Source: Clostridium sp. BSD9I1 (GTDB taxonomy: Bacteria; Bacillota; Clostridia; Clostridiales; Clostridiaceae). Taken from it: a DNA stretch of 64,000 nucleotides. The position numbers and the translations under genes were made by a program. The notes beneath the pieces were generated by a model. That model saw only the letters and a list, made by a program, of their open reading frames with translations, was not told where the DNA came from and did no database searches. Of the stretch, positions 54,271-61,840 are shown piece after piece (within the stretch, counting starts at the first letter, position 1; the number at the start of each line of letters is the position of its first letter). Location: the NCBI RefSeq assembly GCF_900185645.1, contig NZ_FYAM01000006.1:348763-412762 (forward strand), written 5' to 3'.

Positions 54271-54405
54271 TACATCTGAATTTAATTAGGGAGTTACTCT
54301 TAATATGTTTGAATAATTTTAATATTGACACAAAGGCGAAAATCCGTATTTTTTGTTATATAATAGTGGATATTACTTAAAAAATATATAAAAGGAGTCG
54401 TTGTC

Positions 54406-55032
54406 GTGAAGATAAGCAATTTTGTTTTATCAAGAAATACAATAGACAACAGGTTTAAATACGGAATAAAATTTGTCCCAGAGAAGGTTTTAAATAAATA
54501 CCTAGACTATATGCTAGTAGTCTTAAAAAAATTAAACGAAAAAGAAGATGGATTTAACTTAACATTTAAAAAAGACAAGCTTTTTAATAATATACAACTT
54601 TCAACTAATGAATTTAAAACATATATAAATATGTTATATGACTTTTATAATTCGTTGGGAGAAGAAAAAAATGTAGAAGTAGAATTTATTACTAAGAATT
54701 CAAAGGATAAAATAATACTTACTTCTTTAAATGATGATCATATAAAGGTATGTTCTGTAAAACAAAATTTTGATGAAGAAAAAAGAGTATTTTTTATACT
54801 TATGAAGGAAGAGTTGATAGATTATATAACTTCACTAAATGCTGTATATAGAGAAAATGAAATTCAAAGAAATTTAAATGGTGTTTCTAAAGGCTTTATA
54901 AGAAAGTCTGAGAGAGATGCATTATATTTACAGACATTATATATATGGGCTAATCAGGCTTTAGACAATAAGGATATTAAGGCTTTTGAGTTAATATCAT
55001 CAGAAATTAAAAAAATAAAAGAAAATTTATAA
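54406..55032 (+). CDS. Conserved-looking cytoplasmic protein, unknown
   Basis: A 208-residue Lys/Asn-rich soluble protein, not recognised. GTG start at 54406 with AAAGGAG 8 nt upstream. The C-terminal third (SERDALYLQTLYIWANQAL) is helical with a TPR-like feel. A structured RNA candidate follows. Confidence 0.65.
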   Translation: MKISNFVLSRNTIDNRFKYGIKFVPEKVLNKYLDYMLVVLKKLNEKEDGFNLTFKKDKLFNNIQLSTNEFKTYINMLYDFYNSLGEEKNVEVEFITKNSKDKIILTSLNDDHIKVCSVKQNFDEEKRVFFILMKEELIDYITSLNAVYRENEIQRNLNGVSKGFIRKSERDALYLQTLYIWANQALDNKDIKAFELISSEIKKIKENL

Positions 55033-55059
55033 AAAAGTATGAAGAATGTGAATATTTTC

Positions 55060-55180
55060 TGAAGATAAGGGAAGATTAATTAATGGATAGAGGTAAGAAA
55101 ACAATCTATCCATTTGCTGAACAAGCAACACACTAAAATCATCATTAAACAATTTCATAATAAGCTCCCCTTATCCAATA
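55060..55180 (+). ncRNA. Candidate small structured RNA
   Basis: Nested pairings: GATAAGGG (55064-55071) with CCCTTATC (55168-55175) closes a domain containing AATGGATAGA/TCTATCCATT (55082-55091/55105-55114) and TTGCT/AGCAA just after it. A strong terminator follows at 55188. There is no reading frame. It may be the 3' UTR of the preceding gene, a separate small RNA, or a minus-strand element for the YeiH gene. Confidence 0.45.
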
Positions 55181-55187
55181 TTTTATA

Positions 55188-55233
55188 AACACAGCACTGC
55201 ATGTTAGGCGGTTGCTGTGTTATTTTTATTTTT
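55188..55233 (+). terminator. Terminator AACACAGCA/TGCTGTGTT
   Basis: Arms about 55188-55196 and 55213-55221, followed by ATTTTTATTTTTTG. Confidence 0.8.
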
Positions 55234-55327
55234 TGTTATTATTGGAATTGGTGCCAACTTTAGGTTTGCTTTATAAAATAGTATAAAGTAAACTTTGTCT
55301 AATATTAAATCATAGATATAAATTATT

Positions 55328-56329
55328 TTAAATAATTAAGTTAATTAGCAGAAGTGCAGATATTATTTGAACAGTCGCAATTAAAATACCATACATTGAT
55401 GCTTTAGGACCCTGAGTTACTAAGTCTTTAAATTTTACTCTCATGCCAATACCAGCTAGAGCTATAATTTCAAAGTTACTACTTACAATTTTAAATAATT
55501 TAGATAGTGTTTGAGGTATAACGCCAACACTAAAAAGTGTGCAAGCTATAAAAAAGCCCATAACATACCAAGGAATTTTAGCCTTAGCACTCCCTTGAGT
55601 TTCGCCTTGAGACTTTTTCTTCATATTTGCAAAGATGAGTACTACCACTATTAAAAATATAATTCTAACAATTTTAAATATAGTTGCTAAATCCTTAACG
55701 TCTTCATTAACAAGACTTCCGCTGGCAATAACTTGTCCCACGGATTGAAGTACTCCACCTATCATAGCAGAAGTTTTTAAAGTATCTAAAGAAAATGCTA
55801 AATTAGCAATTGCAGGTAAAAGAAGCATAAGTATAGTTCCTACTACGTTAACAATAGTAATTGCAATCCCTTTGTCTTTATCATCAGCCCCAATAACAGG
55901 TGCAGTTGAAGCGATTGCAGAAGAACCACATACAGCATTACCGCTTGCCATTAGTAGTCTAAAGTTTTCGGAAAAACCAAGTTTTTTACCAATGAGTATG
56001 GCAGCTATTATTGTAATAGCCATTTGAATAACTATAAATCCTACCCCGGAAATCCCTAATTTAAGTATGGTGTTAAAATTTAATGTACCTCCTAAAAGTA
56101 CTATTGAATATGCAAGTAAATCACTTTCGGAAAATTTAGAGCCTTTAGCATACATCTTTTTATTTCCAAAGGTATTTCCTACAATCATACCTAAAAATAG
56201 AGCTAAAGATGCACCCCCTATAGCAGGCATATACATTCCTATAAATTTACCCGTATAAGCAATAGCTATACACATAAGCACTCCGGGAAAGATATCTTTT
56301 ATTTTACTTTTCAGTTTAGATAAGTTCAT
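55328..56329 (-). CDS. YeiH/UPF0324 family membrane protein
   Basis: A 333-residue polytopic membrane protein with about ten helices. Family motifs: GGASLALFLGMIVGN, LLGGTLNF, NAVCGSSAIAS and the C-terminal GIGMRVKF. The YeiH family is predicted to export sulfate-like anions. AGGAGG precedes ATG. It is divergent from a LysR regulator, the same arrangement as the E. coli yeiE-yeiH pair. Confidence 0.87.
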   Translation of the reverse strand: MNLSKLKSKIKDIFPGVLMCIAIAYTGKFIGMYMPAIGGASLALFLGMIVGNTFGNKKMYAKGSKFSESDLLAYSIVLLGGTLNFNTILKLGISGVGFIVIQMAITIIAAILIGKKLGFSENFRLLMASGNAVCGSSAIASTAPVIGADDKDKGIAITIVNVVGTILMLLLPAIANLAFSLDTLKTSAMIGGVLQSVGQVIASGSLVNEDVKDLATIFKIVRIIFLIVVVLIFANMKKKSQGETQGSAKAKIPWYVMGFFIACTLFSVGVIPQTLSKLFKIVSSNFEIIALAGIGMRVKFKDLVTQGPKASMYGILIATVQIISALLLINLII

Positions 56330-56554
56330 TTTATGTCCTCCTTATATTAGTTAATAGTTCATATTAAACAGTTAGTGGAATTTAATGAAGGTGAATTTTA
56401 TTCAATAAGTATTAACATTAACTATAAAAAGCTATCCTCCAACTTTTAAGAACCTCTATTATAGATTATAATACCTTTATAACCATAATAAAAATAAATC
56501 TTTTTAATTGTAACGATTAAAAAAACTTATAGTTTTATTGGGAGGAGATCGCTA

Positions 56555-57430
56555 ATGCTTGATGAATTTAGATATTTTATAGCTGTAGTAGAGTATAAAA
56601 ATTTTACTAAGGCTGCAGAACACTTGAATATTTCTCAACCAAGTGTAAGTTTACATATAAAGCACCTAGAAGAGGAGTTTAAAGTTACCTTAATAGAAAG
56701 ATCAAGTAAACAAAAAAAGATAACAATAACTCCTGCGGGAAAGCTTTTCTATGAAAGAGCTAAAGAAATGATAGATTTAATGGAAAAGACCAAATCAGAT
56801 CTTTTAGATTATAACAAAGTTATTAAAGGTAAATTAAAGATTGGAGCAAGTTTTACTGTGGGAGAATATTTTCTGCCACAGTTTCTGAAAGACTTTGCCA
56901 GGGAATTTTCAAAATTAGATATAGAAGTGGTGATAAAAAATACTATGGATATATGTGATTTAGTAAAAAACAAGGAAGTGGACATAGGCTTGGTGGAAGG
57001 AAGTGTACCAAGCTCCCATTTTAAGTATGATGCATTTTATCAAGATGAAATGGTGCTAGCTGTTCCATATAACCATAAGCTTTCTAAGATGAATTCCCCA
57101 TTGAAGGAGCTACAAAGTCAAACATGGATAAGCCGTGAAGTAGGTTCAGGTACTAGGGATTATTTGAACTTTTTTCTTTCATCCAATAATATAGAGCCGG
57201 AAAATATAATGATATTTGGAAGTAATCATGCTGTAAAGGAGGCAGTTAAAAATGGACTTGGCATAACCCTTATATCTTCGTACGTAACTAAACGAGCTGT
57301 AGAAAGTAAAGAGGTTACAGTGATAAGTCTTCCTAAACATTATATAAGGCACTTTAATTATATAATACCTAAGGATGGAAACGCTCCTAAGGCAGTTGAA
57401 ATGCTTATAGAAAAATTGAGACATATTTAA
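56555..57430 (+). CDS. LysR-family regulator, YeiE-like
   Basis: A 291-residue LTTR with HTH FTKAAEHLNISQPSVSLHIK and an effector domain including SREVGSGTRDYL, a signature of the CysL/YeiE branch connected with sulfite/sulfur. GGGAGGA precedes ATG. Located back to back with the YeiH gene across 225 bp, it is its likely regulator. Its stop codon lies in the left arm of a large inverted repeat. Confidence 0.88.
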   Translation: MLDEFRYFIAVVEYKNFTKAAEHLNISQPSVSLHIKHLEEEFKVTLIERSSKQKKITITPAGKLFYERAKEMIDLMEKTKSDLLDYNKVIKGKLKIGASFTVGEYFLPQFLKDFAREFSKLDIEVVIKNTMDICDLVKNKEVDIGLVEGSVPSSHFKYDAFYQDEMVLAVPYNHKLSKMNSPLKELQSQTWISREVGSGTRDYLNFFLSSNNIEPENIMIFGSNHAVKEAVKNGLGITLISSYVTKRAVESKEVTVISLPKHYIRHFNYIIPKDGNAPKAVEMLIEKLRHI

Positions 57431-57545
57431 TGTTGAATTTAGTATGAGATTTGCATTGTAGAAGGTTTTGAACAAGCAATTAGAGCTGCTTTACGCAGTG
57501 AACACCTTCTTAAATGCAAATCCCATACGTAAAGTTCAACATTAA
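57427..57545. repeat. 119-bp MITE-like inverted repeat
   Basis: Terminal arms TTAATGTTGAA (57427-57437) and TTCAACATTAA (57535-57545), with further pairing inside (GATTTGCATT/AAATGCAAATC, GAAGGT/ACCTTC). The whole unit folds to one long hairpin between convergent genes and could be a miniature element or a large bidirectional terminator. Confidence 0.55.
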
Positions 57546-57581
57546 GAATGTTGTAATATCTTTTTTAAGTGCCTATGAAAC

Positions 57582-58514
57582 TCAAGGAGTGTTGTTTTCA
57601 ACCAGTCTTTTATATTCTCTTACTATATCAAATTTATTATCAGTAGATTGAATGTAGCCTGCATGGGAATATACATCATTAAGTATTTTTTTCCCAACAG
57701 GATCCTTAGATATATCTATAAAGGCATCTTTGATATTTACCTTCCATTCAGGAGACATATCTGATCGTACAGATATAGTATCGTTTGGGATGGGTTTAGA
57801 AAAATAAATGGGTACAACTTTATCAAATACATCTTTAATATCTTCTTTAACTGTATTTCGTGCATCTTCAAATACTGCAGCAGCATCAACTTCATCATTT
57901 AATACTGCAATTACAGCAGTATCATGTCCATTTAACGTTACTTGTTCAATATCTGTTTCTATATTTATTCCAGCCTTTTTCAGTTCAGCCACAGGCCATA
58001 TATATCCGCCAGCGGAAGTAGTACCTTGAAACGCAACTCTTTTTCCTTTAAGATCTTCAAGGTTCTTTATATTAGAATTCTTTTTCACAACTATCATTGA
58101 ACGGTAATAATCTACTAAGTCTTTAGTAGTCTTACCATTTGGCTCTTGTATTGAATATCTTTGAGCTTGTAATAAAATATCCGCTATACCTCTGTCATTT
58201 GCTAAAACATAAGCTAATGGAGGCAAAAATCCAACATCTATTTCTTTTGAGGACATCGCCTCTACTGTACTATTATAGTTAGTTGCAACACTAACTTTAA
58301 CTGGAATGCCAAGTTCTTTTGATAGTAGTGATTCAAGAGGTTTAATTTTTTCTTCTAAAGTATCTTTATGATGAGAAGGAACAAATTGAACAGTGAGCTC
58401 TTTAGGAATATAAACTTTTGGAGCAGGGGTATCTTTAGTTTTATCTACACAACTGTCAAACAATAATACTAACAATATTAATGTTAGTATAGTTACTGAA
58501 ATTCTTTTACTCAT
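57582..58514 (-). CDS. PhnD-like phosphonate/phosphite-type binding lipoprotein
   Basis: A 310-residue periplasmic-type binding protein: signal sequence with lipobox LFDSC at about residues 18-22, then a PhnD-family domain (VPSHHKD, VGFLPPLAYVLAND, GTTSAGGYIWPV, HDTAVIAVLNDEVDAA). GGAGGGC precedes ATG 58514. The ligand would be phosphonate, phosphite or another small anion. No ATPase or permease gene adjoins it, so it must share one from elsewhere or be orphaned. Confidence 0.85.
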   Translation of the reverse strand: MSKRISVTILTLILLVLLFDSCVDKTKDTPAPKVYIPKELTVQFVPSHHKDTLEEKIKPLESLLSKELGIPVKVSVATNYNSTVEAMSSKEIDVGFLPPLAYVLANDRGIADILLQAQRYSIQEPNGKTTKDLVDYYRSMIVVKKNSNIKNLEDLKGKRVAFQGTTSAGGYIWPVAELKKAGINIETDIEQVTLNGHDTAVIAVLNDEVDAAAVFEDARNTVKEDIKDVFDKVVPIYFSKPIPNDTISVRSDMSPEWKVNIKDAFIDISKDPVGKKILNDVYSHAGYIQSTDNKFDIVREYKRLVENNTP

Positions 58515-58594
58515 GATACAGCCCTCCAATGTATGATTTGGTTATAAATTAGTATGTATTAATTTATTGAGATGCTTTCTTATGTATATTATGT

Positions 58595-58795
58595 ATGAAT
58601 ACTGAAGATTATATTCATAAAAAAGGAAACGAATCCTTAATTTGTTATGAACGAAATGTAAAATTAAGCGAAGTTGGAATAGAAAAAGAAAAATCTCAAG
58701 CTATGGAAAAGGGTACTGTAAGATACGGTAACATAGGTTCTATAAAGCCACTAGCTGAACAAGATGTATTAAATATATTTAATATGGAATTCTAA
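58595..58795 (+). CDS. Short ORF, possibly a gene tail
   Basis: A 66-residue frame with a protein-like C-terminus (EKGTVRYGNIGSIKPLAEQD, VLNIF). No ribosome site precedes its ATG, so it may be the end of a truncated gene. Not recognised. Confidence 0.3.
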   Translation: MNTEDYIHKKGNESLICYERNVKLSEVGIEKEKSQAMEKGTVRYGNIGSIKPLAEQDVLNIFNMEF

Positions 58796-58886
58796 TAACT
58801 AGTGGTTAATATCTAATATAGTGTAGGGCATGAAACAGTTAATTGGATGGAAATTAAAATATTAGGTTATACAAGGAGGAGTATTT

Positions 58887-59078
58887 ATGCCATTTATACA
58901 AATTGATATGGGTCCAAGTACAAAGGAAAAGAAAAAAGAAGTTATCGAAAAGATGACAAAGATATTAAGTGAAACAATCTCTGTACCAAAGCAAGCTATT
59001 ACAGTTATAATTCGTGAAAGTAATGCGGATAATATAGGAGTAGCGGGAGAACAGCTTTCAGAAAGATTTAATAAATAG
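58887..59078 (+). CDS. 4-oxalocrotonate tautomerase family enzyme
   Basis: A 63-residue tautomerase: the catalytic Pro directly follows Met (MPFIQIDMG), and the fold's second half has VIIRESNADNIG. AAGGAGGA lies 8 nt upstream. Typical length for a hexameric 4-OT. The substrate is unknown; no meta-cleavage genes lie nearby. Confidence 0.88.
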   Translation: MPFIQIDMGPSTKEKKKEVIEKMTKILSETISVPKQAITVIIRESNADNIGVAGEQLSERFNK

Positions 59079-59084
59079 GGAGTA

Positions 59085-59170
59085 GGAAGTAGGTGCTAGG
59101 TTTATTTACAAATGTAAAAAATCTCCATATCATTACTCCTAGTACCTTATGCCTTAGCCCTAGATACAGG
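59085..59170. repeat. CTAG-rich dispersed repeat copy
   Basis: TAGGAAGTAGGTGCTAGG and CTCCTAGTACCTTATGCC words resemble the block at 50697-50830. Lies just before the SIR2-like gene. Confidence 0.5.
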
Positions 59171-59182
59171 GGAGAATTGTAT

Positions 59183-60700
59183 ATGAAAAAAGTTGCATTA
59201 TTCTTTGGAGCTGGAGCAGAACAAGATTATGGACTTCCTTCTGGGGGAGAATTTGCACTGGATATATTTAGAATGGATGTAGCAGAAGATAAGGAAATAT
59301 TTAAAAATACACTTGAAAAGATAGACTTGAATTCAGATTATGCTAAATGGTTTCCAGATAGATTTTTGGAAAAAAACAGGAGTGCTTTTATAAGATCACA
59401 GTATGAAGAACTTGTAAAGGGAAGTCTTGAAAGTAAAAGAGATATTATTATTAAATATATGGACAATTTTGATGAGAATGTATCACGTATAGCGAAAAAA
59501 ATAGAAAAAGGAAATGTATACATAGATCAGATATTTGAGAAGATACTTTCCTGTTCCTTAGAAAACTTAATTTATGAAAAGCATGTGAAGTTGAATACTT
59601 TACTTGATGGGAACCATAATGCGCTATTTGCATCAAAGTATTTTTCGGCATTTCTTATTGCTATGGAAACTAAAAATACAAACATAGCTTTTAAGAATAG
59701 CATGAAGGACATGGTAAGAACATTACTTGAACTCTTAATTGGATCTTTAGGAGAAAACTTAATACATAAATTAAATGATGGAATATTTGAAAGAAGCCCA
59801 GATACTTTAGATGTTTTTGATGATTTGGGGAGCATATTTTCCTTAAACTATGAAGCTACGGGTATGAGGGGATTAGAATGGATAATAGAAAAAAGTGGAA
59901 AGAATATATTTAAGCTAAGATCTGATGAGGAAATCATAGTGGAGTTTAGCAGGATGATACTTGAAGATTTATTTTCTAGAGCATTAGATTACAAATCTCT
60001 TTTAGATTCCAACTGGAGTTATTTATACAATCCCAAGACAGATTGGACTAAGTTTACAAAAGTTGTTATATTTCTGCATACTGTTAGAAGATATATACTA
60101 AATATTGCAAAAAGAAATTATAACAATATAAAAAATGGAGATGGATATTACCATGATCTAATAAAAATTAAAAGGGATTATGAAATAGTTGCAATAGGAA
60201 CTGCTAATTATAATACCTTTATAGAAGATATCACTAATGAAGAGGTTTGCTTTTTAAATGGTTCTGTAAGAGATTTTTATGATCCATATTTAAATACAAT
60301 AATAGATGAAGAAAAAGCAAAAATTAGTAATCATTTAACGGTTCCATTTCTTTTTACTCAAAATGGGATAAAGCCTCTAACATCTGTAAGAATGGCTGAA
60401 AGATACGTTGATATATATAATAGATTTAAAATGGCAGATATAGTATGTATTTGTGGATTTGGATTTAATGATTATGATAGTCATATAAATGGAATGTTTA
60501 GAGCTTTAATAGAAGATGAGAAAAAAAATATACTTATAATAAGTCATGCTCCATCAGGAAATACGGATATAAATAAATTGATGGAAACCTATAAAAAGAA
60601 ATTAAGAATAGAAAATACAGATCATATTAAGATTCTACAAGTTAATAAAGAGAGAAAAATTAATAATGAAGGTATCATGTGGTATGAAAGTTTAGAATAA
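59183..60700 (+). CDS. SIR2-like domain protein, possible NAD-acting defence effector
   Basis: A 505-residue protein. N-terminus FFGAGAEQDYGLPSGGEFAL (GAG at 9-11) is a SIR2-like NAD-binding start. Far downstream TANYN (340-344) and CFLNGS (356-361) sit where sirtuins have T-x-N-x-D and the catalytic L-H-G; here the His is Asn359. Near 423-441 is CGFGFNDYDSHINGMFR, like the closing SIR2 strand. A long helical insertion (about 60-330) has no known domain. AGGGGAGA precedes ATG 59183. Large SIR2-like proteins are NADase effectors in Thoeris/DSR-type phage defence; no partner gene is adjacent. Confidence 0.7.
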   Translation: MKKVALFFGAGAEQDYGLPSGGEFALDIFRMDVAEDKEIFKNTLEKIDLNSDYAKWFPDRFLEKNRSAFIRSQYEELVKGSLESKRDIIIKYMDNFDENVSRIAKKIEKGNVYIDQIFEKILSCSLENLIYEKHVKLNTLLDGNHNALFASKYFSAFLIAMETKNTNIAFKNSMKDMVRTLLELLIGSLGENLIHKLNDGIFERSPDTLDVFDDLGSIFSLNYEATGMRGLEWIIEKSGKNIFKLRSDEEIIVEFSRMILEDLFSRALDYKSLLDSNWSYLYNPKTDWTKFTKVVIFLHTVRRYILNIAKRNYNNIKNGDGYYHDLIKIKRDYEIVAIGTANYNTFIEDITNEEVCFLNGSVRDFYDPYLNTIIDEEKAKISNHLTVPFLFTQNGIKPLTSVRMAERYVDIYNRFKMADIVCICGFGFNDYDSHINGMFRALIEDEKKNILIISHAPSGNTDINKLMETYKKKLRIENTDHIKILQVNKERKINNEGIMWYESLE

Positions 60701-60784
60701 ACAATGGATAAACTTTATATAACAGTAAGTATGAACTAAGTAACATAGTAAATATTTTTATAATAATTTTTTTTAAAATATGTA

Positions 60785-60813
60785 TTGCATATTGGCTTTA
60801 ATCATGCTATACT
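60785..60813 (+). promoter_or_regulatory. Promoter of zinc-ribbon gene 1
   Basis: TTGCAT (60785-60790), 17-bp spacer, TATACT (60808-60813). Same architecture as the promoter of gene 2. Confidence 0.65.
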
Positions 60814-60818
60814 AATCA

Positions 60819-60944
60819 AGTCGTAGTGATTAAGAATAGAACGCTATGGCCAAGATTTAGTATGATTAATAACTATTCCTCTTTTTAGGAACGTTATGTA
60901 TCAATTTTAGATCTTAGTTTTAAAATAAAAGGAGGAATATTAAA
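60819..60944 (+). promoter_or_regulatory. Structured 5' leader of zinc-ribbon gene 1
   Basis: About 125 nt long. ATTCCTCTTTT (60875-60885) is complementary to the ribosome site AAAAGGAGGAAT (60927-60938) with one bulged G. The same segment can instead form a local hairpin TTCCT/AGGAA (60876-60880/60887-60891). AAGAT (60852-60856) can pair with ATCTT (60911-60915). All three features are kept in leader 2. Confidence 0.6.
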
Positions 60945-61115
60945 ATGGCAGATAAAACATTAGTATGTAAAGATTGCGGAAAAGATTTCGTATTCACAGA
61001 AGGCGAGCAGGCTTTCTACAAAGAAAAGGGATTCGAAAACGAACCACAGAGATGTGCTGATTGCAGAAGAGCTAAGAAGCAACAGAACAACAACAACAGA
61101 GGATTCAGAAGATAA
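60945..61115 (+). CDS. Zinc-ribbon small protein, copy 1
   Basis: A 56-residue protein with a four-Cys zinc ribbon (VCKDCGKDF and RCADCRRAK), and a basic Asn/Gln/Arg tail (QQNNNNRGFRR). This is the short probable-zinc-binding family common in clostridia, often next to cold-shock genes; the tail suggests RNA binding. AAAGGAGGAAT precedes ATG by 6 nt. 96 % identical in sequence to copy 2, with which it shares promoter and leader. Confidence 0.88.
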   Translation: MADKTLVCKDCGKDFVFTEGEQAFYKEKGFENEPQRCADCRRAKKQQNNNNRGFRR

Positions 61116-61132
61116 TAATTTTTGAATACTTA

Positions 61133-61163
61133 CCCTATAGAAGGTAACTTCTATAGGGTTTTT
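61133..61163 (+). terminator. Terminator of zinc-ribbon gene 1
   Basis: CCCTATAGAAG (61133-61143), short loop, CTTCTATAGGG (61148-61158), TTTTT. Confidence 0.9.
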
Positions 61164-61275
61164 ATATATTGTATAAACATTTGTTAGAATTTTGCTTGAA
61201 ACTTGAAATATGATGCTTTGGATGGGTTTGAATTTTGCAATAATTGTGTAAATAATAAATATTTAAAAATAAATG

Positions 61276-61304
61276 TTGCATATTATTTACAATCATGATA
61301 TAAT
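61276..61304 (+). promoter_or_regulatory. Promoter of zinc-ribbon gene 2
   Basis: TTGCAT (61276-61281), 17-bp spacer, TATAAT (61299-61304). Confidence 0.7.
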
Positions 61305-61309
61305 AATTA

Positions 61310-61436
61310 AGTCGTAGTAATCGAATGTGCATTACTACACCAAGATTTAATACGATTAATAACCATTCCTCTTTTTATAAGGAAAGTTATGTGAATCCGT
61401 TTTAGATCTTAATATAATAAAAGGAGGAATGTTGAA
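61310..61436 (+). promoter_or_regulatory. Structured 5' leader of zinc-ribbon gene 2
   Basis: Parallels leader 1: AAGTCGTAGT near the start, CCAAGATTTA, anti-Shine-Dalgarno ATTCCTCTTTT (61365-61375), alternative hairpin TTCCT/AGGAA (61366-61370/61380-61384), and TTTTAGATCTTA (61401-61411) before the ribosome site (61420-61430). Between these blocks the two leaders differ freely. Confidence 0.6.
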
Positions 61437-61607
61437 ATGGCAGATAAAACATTAGTATGTAAAGATTGTGGAAAAGAATTCGTATTCACAGAAGGCGAAC
61501 AAGAATTCTACAAAGAAAAGGGATTCGAAAACGAACCACAGAGATGTGCTGATTGCAGAAGAGCAAGAAAGCAACAGAACAACAACAACAGAGGATTCAG
61601 AAGATAA
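61437..61607 (+). CDS. Zinc-ribbon small protein, copy 2
   Basis: A 56-residue near-twin of copy 1; it differs only at a few positions (CGKEF for CGKDF, EQEF for EQAF, RARK for RAKK). Both Cys pairs and the basic NNNNRGFRR tail are kept. It has its own promoter, leader and terminator, so the two genes are separate units, and the DEAD-box helicase follows. Confidence 0.88.
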   Translation: MADKTLVCKDCGKEFVFTEGEQEFYKEKGFENEPQRCADCRRARKQQNNNNRGFRR

Positions 61608-61623
61608 TAAGTTTTGAGCACTT

Positions 61624-61658
61624 AGTCCTATAGGAATCAGTTCTTATAGGACTTTTTA
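61624..61658 (+). terminator. Terminator of zinc-ribbon gene 2
   Basis: AGTCCTATAGGAA (61624-61636) and TTCTTATAGGACT (61641-61653) with one G:U pair, then TTTTT. Confidence 0.9.
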
Positions 61659-61671
61659 GTTTGTTCGGCAT

Positions 61672-61721
61672 GGCTGTGTTATGAATGATTATTAAATTTA
61701 GTAATTATTCACAACATAGCC
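61672..61721 (+). other. Long imperfect hairpin in the helicase leader
   Basis: GGCTGTGTTATGAATGATTA (61672-61691) pairs with TAATTATTCACAACATAGCC (61702-61721): 19 of 20 positions pair if G:U is allowed. No T-run follows, so it is not a simple terminator; it may regulate the helicase mRNA. Confidence 0.5.
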
Positions 61722-61840
61722 TGAAAAAAAGTTATATATAATTTAAAAGTGGGAAATTATATATAGTGAGTGATGTCGTAAGTGCTTATTCTGAATTAGA
61801 AGTAAAAATGGAAAATTTAAACAAAAAGGATGGAATGTTA

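Noticed and set aside
54325..54364. TTGACA and TATAAT as promoter of the gene at 54406
   Set aside because: The elements are 28 bp apart, too far for one promoter.
55060..55233. 6S RNA or SRP RNA
   Set aside because: No long open-bubble hairpin as in 6S and no SRP GGAA/GNAR tetraloop arrangement could be recognised.
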